From the NCBI RefSeq assembly GCF_023074055.1, contig NZ_JADPKR010000082.1, positions 496,001 to 560,000 on the forward strand: DNA of 64,000 bases, written 5' to 3'. Every line of letters starts with the position of its first letter. The first letter of the stretch is position 1. This DNA is from Bradyrhizobium sp. 141 (lineage in GTDB: Bacteria; Pseudomonadota; Alphaproteobacteria; Rhizobiales; Xanthobacteraceae). A model generated the notes under the pieces. It had not been told where the DNA came from and made no database searches. It saw only the letters and a list, made by a program, of their open reading frames with translations. Both the position numbers and the translations under genes were made by a program. Shown one piece after another: positions 1 through 8,131 of this stretch.

Positions 1-1
1 G

Positions 2-361
2 AAGGGCGCGGACCTCACCGCGCATCTCGCGGCGGCCGACGTGTTCGTGTTTCCGAGCCTGACCGATACGTTCGGCGTGGTGCAGCTCGAGGCGCTGGCC
101 TGCGGCACGCCGGTTGCGGCGTTTCCGGTCACGGGTCCGAAGGACGTCATCGCCGATCATCCGATCGGCGCGATCGACCATGATCTGCGCACCGCGTGCC
201 TGCGCGCGCTCATCATGTCGCGCGAGACCTGCCGCAACTTCGCGCTGGAGCGCTCTTGGGAGAACAGCGCGCGCCAGTTCGTCGGCAACCTGACCTCACT
301 TCAGCCCAGCCGTGCCTTGCGCGCCTCGCCTCGCATGGCGCGGCGGCCGGTGCGCGGTTGA
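2..361 (+). CDS. Glycosyltransferase family 4-like, C-terminal part (5' end outside window)
   Basis: Only the last 119 residues are visible; the reading frame is open to the left edge. The segment 'ADVFVFPSLTDTFGVVQLEA' is the nucleotide-sugar binding region of GT-B glycosyltransferases (GT4/GT1), where the E of the second Rossmann fold contacts the donor; 'GTPVAAFPVTGPKDV' follows as expected. It would transfer a sugar from a nucleotide donor to an acceptor in the cytoplasm or at the inner membrane. Its stop lies 35 bp before the phospholipid methyltransferase gene on the same strand, so a glycolipid acceptor is a reasonable inference but is not shown by the sequence. The last 20 residues are Arg/Ala-rich and probably disordered. 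Confidence 0.85.
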   Translation, partial: KGADLTAHLAAADVFVFPSLTDTFGVVQLEALACGTPVAAFPVTGPKDVIADHPIGAIDHDLRTACLRALIMSRETCRNFALERSWENSARQFVGNLTSLQPSRALRASPRMARRPVRG

Positions 362-396
362 CCTTTACGTTTTGAACCACAGCGAGAACCTCACCG

Positions 397-1086
397 ATGG
401 CTAAGATCATGAACCTTGACGGCACTCAGCAGCTCGACCTCACCCGTGGCGCGGTCGAGCAGGCCTATGACCGCTGGGCGCCGGTCTACGACCTCGTGTT
501 TGGCGGCGTGTTCGCCAAGGGCCGGCAGGCCGCGATCGCGGCCACCAACAAGATCGGCGGCCGCGTGCTCGAGGTCGGCGTCGGCACCGGCATCTCGCTG
601 CCGCTCTATGCCCCGAACCTCCGTATCTTCGGCACCGACATTTCGGAAGCTATGCTGGACAAGGCGCGCCAGCGCGTTGCGGAGGGCGGGCTGAAGAACG
701 TCGAGGGCCTCGCGGTGATGGACGCCGAGAAGCTCGAATTCTCCGACAATTCCTTCGACGTCGTGATGGCGCAATATGTCGTCACCGCGGTGCCGAACCC
801 CGAAAAGGCGCTCGACGAATTCGCCCGCGTGCTGCGCCCGGGCGGCGAGCTGATCATCCTCACCCGCGTCAGCGCGGATGCCGGCGTGCGCCGCTTCATC
901 GAGCAGAAGCTGCAGCCGGTGGTGCGTCCGCTCGGCTTCCGCACCGCCGAGTTCGCCTGGTCGCGTTATGCCAAGTGGCTGGCCGGTGCCCATGGCATCG
1001 AGCTCGCCGAGCGCCGCCTGATCCCGCCGCTCGGTCATTTCTCGCTGGTGCGCTTCCGCAAGGTCGACGTCGCCAAAGCGGCGTGA
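397..1086 (+). CDS. pmtA: Phospholipid N-methyltransferase, Rhodobacter type (class I SAM-dependent)
   Basis: 229 residues. A class I methyltransferase with motif I 'LEVGVGTGISLPLY' at about residues 58-71 and the acidic residue of motif II in 'FGTDISEAMLD'. The N-terminal 'YDRWAPVYDLVFGGVF' (about 24-39) is characteristic of Rhodobacter-type phosphatidylethanolamine N-methyltransferases, which methylate phosphatidylethanolamine stepwise toward phosphatidylcholine at the inner membrane face. Bradyrhizobium species are known to carry several Pmt paralogues with different numbers of methylation steps, so this could be a paralogue specialised for the first or later steps; the sequence does not tell. 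It is probably co-transcribed with the upstream glycosyltransferase. A phosphatidylserine decarboxylase gene, which makes the substrate, lies 2.6 kb downstream. Confidence 0.8.
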   Translation: MAKIMNLDGTQQLDLTRGAVEQAYDRWAPVYDLVFGGVFAKGRQAAIAATNKIGGRVLEVGVGTGISLPLYAPNLRIFGTDISEAMLDKARQRVAEGGLKNVEGLAVMDAEKLEFSDNSFDVVMAQYVVTAVPNPEKALDEFARVLRPGGELIILTRVSADAGVRRFIEQKLQPVVRPLGFRTAEFAWSRYAKWLAGAHGIELAERRLIPPLGHFSLVRFRKVDVAKAA

Positions 1087-1212
1087 CCTGAAGCTCACGC
1101 GTCGCGTGCGTCATCGCGCCGCTGCACATCGTCACATGACAAAATGATGATGTCACACGGCCTACATCGAATCCCTTTAAATACCGTACCCGAAAGCATT
1201 TTGGGGGAGAGC

Positions 1213-1872
1213 ATGATCAAGAATTATCTCGAGCAGCTGCGGATCCAGCGCTGGGACGACCATCGCTACTATCACCACAGCCGCATTAATCAGAGCCTGC
1301 ACTTCGTCAGCGCGCTGAGCTTCCTCTTCGCCTATGTCTGGCTGTTCATCGATCCTGTCGTCTCCGCGCTGGTCGGCTGGCTGGTCTCGATGACCTCGCG
1401 CCAGGCCGGGCACTTCTTCTTCGAGCCGCATGACTACGACCACATCAACCAAGCGACGCACGAGCACAAGGAAGAGATCAAGGTCGGCTACAACCTTCAG
1501 CGCAAGGTGGTGTTGATGTCGATCTGGGCGGCATCGCCGCTGGTGCTGTTCGCCGATCCGACGCTGTTCGGCCTGTTCACCCCCTGGGCGACCGCGACCG
1601 ACTTCATGCGGCAGGTTGCCAAGATCTGGCTTGTGGTCGGCGGCGGCGGTCTTCTGTTCCGCACCGTGCACCTGTTCTTCATCCGCGACGTCGAGACCGG
1701 CCTCGTCTGGATGACCAAGATCCTGACCGACCCGTTCCACGACCTGATGCTCTATCGCAGCGCTCCGCTCGCCCTGATGCGCGGCGAACTGATGGATCCC
1801 GGCCTGCACCTCAATCCGGAGCATACGCTGGGCCTCATCGGCGAGCCCACGCTCGAAGAGCAGCACGCCTGA
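1213..1872 (+). CDS. Mpo1-like (DUF962) membrane protein, possible 2-hydroxy fatty acid dioxygenase
   Basis: 219 residues from an ATG preceded by a strong ribosome binding site (ggggga, 7 nt upstream); an upstream in-frame ATG at 1144 lacks one. Two histidine-rich stretches, 'YYHHSRINQSLHF' (19-31) and 'QAGHFFFEPHDYDH' (64-77), flank a pair of membrane segments, the layout of the Mpo1/DUF962 family, in which conserved histidines bind Fe2+. Yeast Mpo1 carries out alpha-oxidation of 2-hydroxy fatty acids from phytosphingosine. Two more hydrophobic segments (about 98-120 and 150-170) make this longer than typical family members. Family assignment rests on motif layout alone, so activity is uncertain. 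The lipid-gene neighbourhood is consistent with it. Confidence 0.55.
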   Translation: MIKNYLEQLRIQRWDDHRYYHHSRINQSLHFVSALSFLFAYVWLFIDPVVSALVGWLVSMTSRQAGHFFFEPHDYDHINQATHEHKEEIKVGYNLQRKVVLMSIWAASPLVLFADPTLFGLFTPWATATDFMRQVAKIWLVVGGGGLLFRTVHLFFIRDVETGLVWMTKILTDPFHDLMLYRSAPLALMRGELMDPGLHLNPEHTLGLIGEPTLEEQHA

Positions 1873-1910
1873 TCCGGCCGTCGCCCAGTCTGCGAATGTC
1901 CATGATTTAC

Positions 1911-1998
1911 GTCATGCCCGGGCTTGTCCCGGGCATCCACGTCTTGGAGCCATCGTGTGGTGACGCGTGGATGGTCGGGACAAGCCCGGCCATGACGG
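1911..1998. repeat. Palindromic intergenic repeat, family A copy 1
   Basis: Imperfect inverted repeat with arms of the type 'gtcatgcccgggcttgtccc' and 'gggacaagcccggccatgac'. The same sequence recurs at 7215, 26325 and 39153, always between genes. It can fold into a long hairpin and lies between two convergent genes, where it could act as a bidirectional transcription barrier. Confidence 0.9.
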
Positions 1999-2015
1999 AG
2001 TTGGAGGAATCGGCC

Positions 2016-3680
2016 TCAGCGCCCGAAACGCTTGGCCAGCATCTCTTTCAAAATCTGCCGCTTGATGTTCTTGTTGGTGAGCACGCCGTCGTGCCACCAG
2101 AAGCCGTCGGCCTTCATCTTCTCGGCGGCGCGGACGAAACGTTCGGCGACCTCGGTGAAATCGGCGTCGGTGTAGTTGAGGCTGAAGATCAGCCGGCCGG
2201 TGCCGACCCAGCTCAGCGCGAGACCCTCTGCGCGCAGGTAATATTGCAGCATCCAGTTGTAGCGGGACGGGGTGGTGTATTTCACCGTCCAGATCGACGA
2301 GAAATTGGCGAACCGCACCGGCAGCTCGGCGTCGGTCATCATCTGGTTGAGCTTTTGGACGCGGCCATTCCAGGTCTCCTCAAGACCCTCATAGACCGCG
2401 CGAAAATTCGGGCTGGCGAGCCGGCTCAAGAACTCGTCCATCGCCGTCATGACGTAGGGGTGCGAGTTGAAGGTGCCGCGGGCGAAGCAGATATCGGCGG
2501 GACGATCGTCGCGGAAGCGGCGCATCAATTCGCGTCTGCCGCAGACCACGCCGACCGGCAGGCCGCCGGCGAGGCTCTTGCCGTAGGTCACCATGTCGGC
2601 CTTGACGCCGAAATATTCCTGGGCGCCGCCGGCGGCGAGACGGAAACCGACGAAGACCTCGTCGAAGATCAGCACGATGCCGCGCTCGGTGCAGACTTCG
2701 CGCAGCCTCTTGAGCCACTCGGTGTACGCCGCGCGATCAAAGTTGCCGCCGCGGGAGGAATCGACCAGCGAGGAATCGCCGGGCGCGTTGCCGTTCGGAT
2801 GCAGACCCTGGAGCGGGTTGACCAGCACGCAGGCGATGTCCTTGCGCGTACGCAGCACGTGCAGCGTCTTCTCGGACATCTCGGCGAGGGTGTAGGTTTC
2901 GTGCGCGGCGATGGGGTTGCCGACGCCGGGCTGCACGTCGCCCCACCAGCCGTGATAGGCGCCGGCGAAACGAACCAGATGCGTACGTTTGGTGTGGTAG
3001 CGCGCCAGCCGCACGGCCTGCATCACGGCTTCGGTGCCGGACATGTGGAACGAGACTTCATCGAGGCCCGAGATCTGGCAGAGCCGGCTCACGTTCTCGA
3101 GGATGACCGGATGGTAGGGGCCGAGCACCGGGCCGAGCGCGTGTGCGCGCTTCTCCGAGCCCTCGATGCACTCCTTGTAGAAATCGTTGCCGAAGATGTT
3201 GACGCCGTAGGATCCCGTGAGATCGTACGAGGTATTGCCGTCGACATCCGTGACGGTGACGCCGCTCGAGGATTCCATGAAGGTCGAGGTGCCCAGATGC
3301 TCGCGCACGAGACGCGAGAACTGGAATGGCACGCGGTAGCTCTCGGTGAAGTGCAGGTCGGAGATCGTCTCCGCCGCTTCCTTCGTCATCGCGCGGCCCT
3401 TGGGGTAGCGATCGGCGTAGAGGGCTGCAAGGCGGAAGAAGGCTTCCTTGCGCTGCTTCACCACGTTGTCGGGCGCGCCGTCGCAACCGAAATACTGGTC
3501 ACCGCTGAACTCGTAGAACGGGAGCAGCTTTGCCACCCGGCGCGACATCTTGGAGTGCCCGGCGAGCGAGCGATGCTTGGCGCGGGAGAGTTCGATCCGC
3601 GCTTTCAGCTTCGGGAGGACGGCGGCAGCGGACGCTGCGGCGGCCACGGACATCGAGAGAATCGGGAGTGTCGTTTCCAT
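2016..3680 (-). CDS. Class III PLP-dependent aminotransferase with N-terminal extension (glutamate-1-semialdehyde aminomutase-like)
   Basis: 554 residues, about 120 longer than a usual class III aminotransferase or HemL. The fold-type I signatures are all present: 'SGTEAVMQAVRLARYH' (214-229, phosphate cup), 'AYHGWWGD' (241-248), 'IFDEVFVGFR' (338-347, Asp that contacts the pyridine nitrogen) and 'TYGKSLAGG' with the Schiff-base lysine at about 368. The first 130 residues are not part of the core; they begin with an Ala-rich hydrophobic stretch and continue with a basic 'KHRSLAGHSKMSRR' segment. The substrate is unknown. True HemL is unlikely because of the extension and context. It is divergent from psd with only 35 bp between start codons, so the two promoters must overlap, suggesting linked expression. 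Confidence 0.85.
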   Translation of the reverse strand: METTLPILSMSVAAAASAAAVLPKLKARIELSRAKHRSLAGHSKMSRRVAKLLPFYEFSGDQYFGCDGAPDNVVKQRKEAFFRLAALYADRYPKGRAMTKEAAETISDLHFTESYRVPFQFSRLVREHLGTSTFMESSSGVTVTDVDGNTSYDLTGSYGVNIFGNDFYKECIEGSEKRAHALGPVLGPYHPVILENVSRLCQISGLDEVSFHMSGTEAVMQAVRLARYHTKRTHLVRFAGAYHGWWGDVQPGVGNPIAAHETYTLAEMSEKTLHVLRTRKDIACVLVNPLQGLHPNGNAPGDSSLVDSSRGGNFDRAAYTEWLKRLREVCTERGIVLIFDEVFVGFRLAAGGAQEYFGVKADMVTYGKSLAGGLPVGVVCGRRELMRRFRDDRPADICFARGTFNSHPYVMTAMDEFLSRLASPNFRAVYEGLEETWNGRVQKLNQMMTDAELPVRFANFSSIWTVKYTTPSRYNWMLQYYLRAEGLALSWVGTGRLIFSLNYTDADFTEVAERFVRAAEKMKADGFWWHDGVLTNKNIKRQILKEMLAKRFGR

Positions 3681-3715
3681 GACAACAAGCGCTAACTCTG
3701 TGAGCTGACAGATTC

Positions 3716-4579
3716 ATGACAGTCAAAGCCCTCATCGCCTCTTTCACCCAGCAGGAAGACCTCAACTTCCTGTTGACCAACCGCATCCCCCGAGCCGCGC
3801 TGACCCGCTTCATGGGCTGGTTCTCCAAGATCGAGAACCCCTTGGTGCGGGACTTCTCAATCGCGCTGTGGAAGCTGTTCTCCGACCTCGATTTGTCGGA
3901 GGCGCGCAAAAGCCATTTCAACAGCCTGCACGACTGCTTCACCCGGGAGCTGAAGCCGGGCCTGCGGCCGTTCGATCCGGATCCCTCCGTCATCGCCAGC
4001 CCCTCGGACGGCATCGTCGGCGCTCACGGGAAGATCGCCGACACCGAGTTGTTTCAGGTCAAGGGCGCGCCCTATTCGCTGCTGGACCTGCTCGGCGATT
4101 CCGCGCTGGTCGACCAGCACCGCAATGGCTCCTTCGTCACGCTGCGGCTGACCTCCAGCATGTATCACCGCTTCCATGCGCCCTTTGACGCGCATATCGA
4201 GCGCGTGACGCTGATCCATGGCGACGTCTGGAACGTCAATCCGATCGCGCTGAAGCGGGTCGAACGTCTGTTCTGCAAGAACGAGCGTGCCGTGATCCGC
4301 ACGCGTCTAGCGACCGGCGAAGCCGTGACGCTGGTACCGGTCGCGGCAATCCTGGTCGCGAGCATCCGCCTGCATTTCCTCGATATGGTGCTGAACGCGC
4401 AGACGCGCGGCCCGGTCAACTTCTCCTGCGACGTCAACGTGACCAAGGGCGAGGAGCTCGGCTGGTTCGAGCACGGCTCGACCATCATCATCCTCGCGCC
4501 CGGCGACTTCACATTCTGCGACGGCATCGCCGAGGGCACGCGCATTCGCGCAGGTCAAGCTCTGTTGAAAAGAAAGTAG
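3716..4579 (+). CDS. psd: Phosphatidylserine decarboxylase proenzyme
   Basis: 287 residues. Converts phosphatidylserine to phosphatidylethanolamine at the inner membrane. The proenzyme cleaves itself at a 'GST' site, here 'FEHGSTIIIL' near residue 255, giving a short alpha subunit with the pyruvoyl group from the serine; E. coli has LGST. 'SPSDGIVG' and 'SSMYHRFHAP' carry the Asp and His expected of the self-cleavage triad. The length matches the E. coli-like branch rather than the short form often found beside pssA in rhizobia, so the genome may hold a second psd elsewhere (inference). It shares a 35-bp divergent promoter region with the aminotransferase. Its product is the substrate for the N-methyltransferase at 397-1086. 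Confidence 0.93.
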   Translation: MTVKALIASFTQQEDLNFLLTNRIPRAALTRFMGWFSKIENPLVRDFSIALWKLFSDLDLSEARKSHFNSLHDCFTRELKPGLRPFDPDPSVIASPSDGIVGAHGKIADTELFQVKGAPYSLLDLLGDSALVDQHRNGSFVTLRLTSSMYHRFHAPFDAHIERVTLIHGDVWNVNPIALKRVERLFCKNERAVIRTRLATGEAVTLVPVAAILVASIRLHFLDMVLNAQTRGPVNFSCDVNVTKGEELGWFEHGSTIIILAPGDFTFCDGIAEGTRIRAGQALLKRK

Positions 4580-4645
4580 CCTTCAATCCGCCGCGCCCGC
4601 GGCCTATATCGTCCGTGGGGGCGATTCTAGACGACGGATTTGGTG

Positions 4646-5215
4646 ATGGCGCGGGCGCCGGTGATGGCGGCGGGTGGTATTGTGTTGCGGCGTGGTTCGA
4701 CGCCGCTGATCGCGGTCGTCCGCCAGCGCAAGCGCAACGAATGGGTTCTTCCTAAGGGCAAGCTCGACGACGGCGAGACGCCGAAGGAAGCTGCGCATCG
4801 CGAGGTGCTGGAGGAGACCGGCCACGACGTCGCCGTGCATGAATTCCTCGGCACGCTCGTTTATCAATCCGGCGGGCGCTCAAAGGTTGTGCATTTCTGG
4901 CGCATGGAGGCCGAGGGCGGTCCTGTCCGCAAGCTGATGAACGACATCAAGGCGGTCGACTGGTTGACGCTGGACGATGCGATCGGGCGGCTGTCGCGCG
5001 AGTATGAACGCGTGTTCCTGATCCAGACCGGCCCGATCGCGCTCGCGGCTGCGGGACTGTCGCCTGCGTCGGAGCCGGAGGCGACGCCAATGCGAGCCAC
5101 TGACGATCTCGATGCAGCCTTGCGGACGTTGACACCGGCCGAAGCCGCCTCGGTCGACGAGCTGCGGCACGGTCTGTTGCAGAAGGTGAAGGCCTGGCTG
5201 CGCGGCGAGGCGTGA
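4646..5215 (+). CDS. NUDIX hydrolase
   Basis: 189 residues from the ATG; TTG (4640) and GTG (4643) in the same frame are alternative starts. A complete Nudix box (G-x5-E-x7-REVLEETG) runs from Gly38 to Val62 with the metal-binding glutamates in 'REVLEETG'. The preceding 'WVLPKGKLDDGE' resembles diadenosine polyphosphate or diphosphoinositol polyphosphate hydrolases (the MutT/DIPP type), which hydrolyse a nucleoside or inositol diphosphate bond. The C-terminal 60 residues are outside the domain. The substrate cannot be fixed from sequence. It stands alone, 60 bp after psd and before a repeat-filled gap. Confidence 0.9.
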   Translation: MARAPVMAAGGIVLRRGSTPLIAVVRQRKRNEWVLPKGKLDDGETPKEAAHREVLEETGHDVAVHEFLGTLVYQSGGRSKVVHFWRMEAEGGPVRKLMNDIKAVDWLTLDDAIGRLSREYERVFLIQTGPIALAAAGLSPASEPEATPMRATDDLDAALRTLTPAEAASVDELRHGLLQKVKAWLRGEA

Positions 5216-5288
5216 GCGCGCCGCGTGCTGGTCAAGGACAGCATCCGCAAGTCAGTGCTTTGGCGGTAACGCCAGTTCCTTCCAACTC

Positions 5289-5367
5289 GTCATTGCGAGC
5301 GCAGCGAAGCAATCCAGAATCTTTCCGCGGAGAGACTCTGGATTGCTTCGCTGCGCTCGCAATGACG
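5289..5367. repeat. Palindromic repeat, family B copy 1
   Basis: Near-perfect inverted repeat: 'cattgcgagcgcagcgaagc' in one arm and 'gcttcgctgcgctcgcaatg' in the other, around a short centre. Another copy lies at 53672 and a half copy at 5507. It lies in the 378-bp gap 5216-5593, which otherwise contains only repeats. Confidence 0.92.
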
Positions 5368-5413
5368 GAGCAAGCAGCGGGGTGAGGCCTATCCCTCCGC
5401 GCGTCGAAAACTT

Positions 5414-5502
5414 GTAGGGTGGGCAAAGGCGCGCTCGCGCCGTGCCCACGTCTTCTAACAAGTATCCAAGCCGTGGGCACGCTGCGCTTTGCCCACCCTA
5501 CG
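5414..5502. repeat. Palindromic repeat, family C
   Basis: Inverted repeat beginning 'gtagggtgggcaaag' and ending 'ctttgcccaccctac'. Single copy in this window. It abuts a half copy of family B, making a composite repeat block between two convergent genes. Confidence 0.9.
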
Positions 5503-5506
5503 ATAC

Positions 5507-5536
5507 TGGATTGCTTCGTTGCGCTCGCAACGACGG
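5507..5536. repeat. Half copy of palindromic repeat family B
   Basis: Only the right arm of family B is present ('ggattgcttcgttgcgctcg'), directly after the family C palindrome. The left arm appears to have been replaced by or fused to family C. Confidence 0.75.
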
Positions 5537-5593
5537 AGAAGAGAGGGGCGTTCCTTTGGCATCATCGTGCGGAAGCGACCGCCGCGTCGAGGG

Positions 5594-7066
5594 TCATCGC
5601 CGCTCCTTGTCCCTCGGAGCGGGCGGCGGCTTGCGTGGCGCGGCAGGGCGCTGCGCGGCAGGGAGGCGCTGCTGGAAGCGGCGCTGTAGGCCTGGCTGCT
5701 GAACCGCGGGCGGCTGGCCCGGCTGCATGCCGGTGCGTGGCAGCTGCGGCTGCGGGCCGGGCTGCGGCATCACGCCCGGCTGCGGCGTGCCTTCGCCAGG
5801 CTGAATTTGCCCGCCACGTCGCGGCTGGGTTTGCGGCGTGCCGTTCGGCAGGGGGCTTTGTCCGGGGCGCGCTGGACGCCCGGCGCCTTGCTGCTGGCCC
5901 GGCTGCCTCTCGCCTCGCTCCTGTTGGCCTCGCGGCTGTTGGCTCTGACCCGCGCGCGGGTTGCCCGGCTGCACAGTGCCGCCTTGTTGTCCTTGCTGGC
6001 CCTGCCGCTGCGGCTGGGCGCCGGGCTGCGTTCCCTGGCGGCCCGGTGTGCCCGGTTGCTGCTGACCCGGACGGTTGTTCAGGCCGGGCTGGCCGTTCGG
6101 CCGCTGCGGTTGCTGTCCCGGCGCCGCGTTCGGTCGCAATTGTTGCTGCTGCGGCGGCTGGGCCGGCCGCGGAATGCGGCTGAGCGCACCTGGATTGGCG
6201 CGGCGGAAGTCGCGCTGCTCGGTGACAATCTGGCGGCCCGTGGTTTGCGCCAGATGCACCTGGCCGACGAAGCCGCGGTCGCGCGCGATCTGCTGCGGCG
6301 CGATCGTGATCGGTACCGCGGCGAAGCGCATGATTCCGGCAGTGGCTGCGCCAGGCCGGATCGCAAAGCCGCTTGATCCTTGCGTCAGCGCGCCGAGCCG
6401 CGTGCCGCTGGTGCGGTCGTCGACGTCGATGTGACCGACGCGGCCGTCGGCATCAGGATAGAGCTTGATGTTGACGTTGCGCGCGCTGTTCGCTGCCGCG
6501 CCTTCAGGCACGTCGATGACGCCGGTGGTGCCGCGGATGCCGAGCGTCGCCGTCGGCGTCGTGATCTTCATGTTGCCGGTCTTCGCCACCGCCGCAGCGA
6601 CGAAGGCGACCGTGCCCTTGCCGACGTCGAAAATCCCCGAATTCTGCTTGCCGCCGTCCTCGTAAACGTAATTGTCGATGGTGATCCTGGCGCTGGCCGA
6701 GAGATTGAACGTGGTCGCGTCGTTGAAGGTGATGCCGAGCGAGGAGTTCGACGAGGTCTGCACGACGTCGTTGAGATAGATGTCGTCGCGCACGCGCAGC
6801 GGATAGGAATTCTTGTCGCGGATCACGGTCGCGATCCCCGTGACGGTCGCGACGTTGCCGATCGGCTCGACGGCGGTGGATTGTGCGTCCGGCGCGGGGG
6901 TGGGGGAAGCCGATGGAGTCGGCGACGGATCCGGTGTCGGCTGCGCTTGTGGCTGCGCCTGCGCAAGCTCGATGGCATCGGATGCGGACGCCACGCTGCT
7001 GCCAGCCAGCGGCAAGGCCAGAGCAAACGCGAGGACGAAGCGGCGCCAAGCCACCAATGAAGTCAC
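5594..7066 (-). CDS. Secreted FecR-domain protein with Pro/Gln/Gly-rich tail
   Basis: 490 residues starting at GTG. A Sec signal peptide covers about residues 1-28 ('FVLAFALALPLAGSSVASAS'), followed by a short Pro/Thr linker and a FecR domain at about 70-190 ('VRDDIYLNDVVQTSSNSSLG', 'TPTATLGIRGT'). The remaining 200 residues are low-complexity Pro, Gln, Gly and Arg and should be disordered. Unlike classical FecR anti-sigma regulators it has no N-terminal cytoplasmic or transmembrane part, and no sigma factor gene lies nearby, so it is more likely a periplasmic or surface-exposed protein using the FecR fold. Its function is unknown. The tail overlaps no other real gene; the antisense ORFs are shadows. 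Confidence 0.82.
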   Translation of the reverse strand: MTSLVAWRRFVLAFALALPLAGSSVASASDAIELAQAQPQAQPTPDPSPTPSASPTPAPDAQSTAVEPIGNVATVTGIATVIRDKNSYPLRVRDDIYLNDVVQTSSNSSLGITFNDATTFNLSASARITIDNYVYEDGGKQNSGIFDVGKGTVAFVAAAVAKTGNMKITTPTATLGIRGTTGVIDVPEGAAANSARNVNIKLYPDADGRVGHIDVDDRTSGTRLGALTQGSSGFAIRPGAATAGIMRFAAVPITIAPQQIARDRGFVGQVHLAQTTGRQIVTEQRDFRRANPGALSRIPRPAQPPQQQQLRPNAAPGQQPQRPNGQPGLNNRPGQQQPGTPGRQGTQPGAQPQRQGQQGQQGGTVQPGNPRAGQSQQPRGQQERGERQPGQQQGAGRPARPGQSPLPNGTPQTQPRRGGQIQPGEGTPQPGVMPQPGPQPQLPRTGMQPGQPPAVQQPGLQRRFQQRLPAAQRPAAPRKPPPAPRDKERR

Positions 7067-7214
7067 GAGGATGTCCCGGTGAGAACGCGAGGCGAGATCG
7101 GGCGATATCAGCCGGATCAGGCTGAATGGCGGATGAACATGTGTGGCAAGGGAGGGGGTGAGTGTGCAAACGGCTAGGCGAGTCTAGCGAGTAGGGCTCG
7201 AATATCTCCACGCC

Positions 7215-7326
7215 GTCATGGCCGGGCTTGTCCCGGCCATCCACGCCTTGTTTTGCGGCACCAAGAACGTGGATGCCCGGGACATCTAGCGCGAAGACGC
7301 GCTTCGCGCTTCTGCCCGGGATGACG
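7215..7326. repeat. Palindromic repeat, family A copy 2
   Basis: Same arms as the copy at 1911, but the centre is longer and contains 'cgcgaagacgcgcttcgcgc', an extra internal hairpin that also occurs in the copy at 39153. It lies between the FecR-domain gene and a gene on the same strand. Confidence 0.9.
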
Positions 7327-7351
7327 ATCGTCGGAGACGGCGCCTCCAGCG

Positions 7352-8131
7352 TCAGCTCACCCGCTTCCAAGTCTGGCCGCCGCAGAACATGCCGCCGAAG
7401 GCGCAGCCCTGCACGCGCATCGCATTCGGGCCCTTCATGGCGATCGTGGAGTCGTAATTGCGGCCGGAGTCGGGATCGTGGATGCGGCCGCTCCACTTCG
7501 AGCCCTCGGGCTTCATGTTGATCAGGATGCGCGCGTTGGTCTTCTCGGCATAGCCGCAGAGATTGGCGCCGCACTGTTCGACGCGGACATTGCCCTTGTT
7601 CTCTTCGGTGGCCCAGACGCCGACCGGCGAGTTCGGCGCGGCCACGGGCGCGGCGGCCACCGGAGCTGGCGCGGGAGCAACCGCGACCGGCGCGGGTGCA
7701 GCCGCAGGAGCGGGCGCCGCCGCCGGTGCGGGCTGCGTCGTGTTGTCGAAGCCGACGGATGGCGCGGCGGTTGCGGTCGTCACGGGCGCGGCGGGAGCTG
7801 CCGGTGCGGTCGCCTGAACCGGCGCCTGTTGCACGGGCGGCTGCACCGGAGCCGGCGCGGGCTGCGCCGTCGTGGCCGGAGCCGGCGTGGTGTCGACATC
7901 ATCGTCCTTGGAGCCGCCGAGGCCCTTGAGGTTGATGTTGTTCAGCTTGATCGGCTTGTCCGACAGGCCCGGCGCGACGATGGTCACGCAGTTGAGCGAG
8001 GCACAGTTGCGCGGCGTCTCGATGCGGATGTGCTGGCCCTCGATCTGGAACGAGATCGAATTGCCGCCCGCATGTGCGGCGGCGGTCGACGCGAGGAAGA
8101 GCGCGGTGGCGGCGATGGTGAGCTTGTTCAT
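7352..8131 (-). CDS. Secreted protein with Pro/Ala linker and C-terminal DUF2147-like domain
   Basis: 259 residues. A signal peptide (about 1-21, ending 'AAAHAGG') precedes a small N-terminal module with two cysteines ('ETPRNCASLNCVTI'), a linker of about 100 residues almost entirely Pro and Ala, and a C-terminal module (about 165-259) with 'VGVWATEENKGNVRVEQCG' and 'LCGYAEKT', the pattern of DUF2147-like beta-barrel domains. It is a clear paralogue of the divergent gene at 8327-9223: the same three-part layout, cysteine pairs and C-terminal 'FCGGQTWKRV' against 'WCSGNDWRRV'. Function unknown; an envelope-exported protein is the safe statement. The two genes share a 195-bp divergent region. 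Confidence 0.85.
   Translation of the reverse strand: MNKLTIAATALFLASTAAAHAGGNSISFQIEGQHIRIETPRNCASLNCVTIVAPGLSDKPIKLNNINLKGLGGSKDDDVDTTPAPATTAQPAPAPVQPPVQQAPVQATAPAAPAAPVTTATAAPSVGFDNTTQPAPAAAPAPAAAPAPVAVAPAPAPVAAAPVAAPNSPVGVWATEENKGNVRVEQCGANLCGYAEKTNARILINMKPEGSKWSGRIHDPDSGRNYDSTIAMKGPNAMRVQGCAFGGMFCGGQTWKRVS

Noticed and set aside
1896..3695. 599-codon plus-strand ORF opposite the class III aminotransferase
   Set aside because: High-GC antisense shadow: its translation is His/Gly/Asp/Glu-rich without domains, while the opposite strand has all aminotransferase motifs.
5216..5593. Tandem palindromes considered as a CRISPR array
   Set aside because: Units belong to different families, are unequal in length and have no spacers of constant size; no cas genes nearby.
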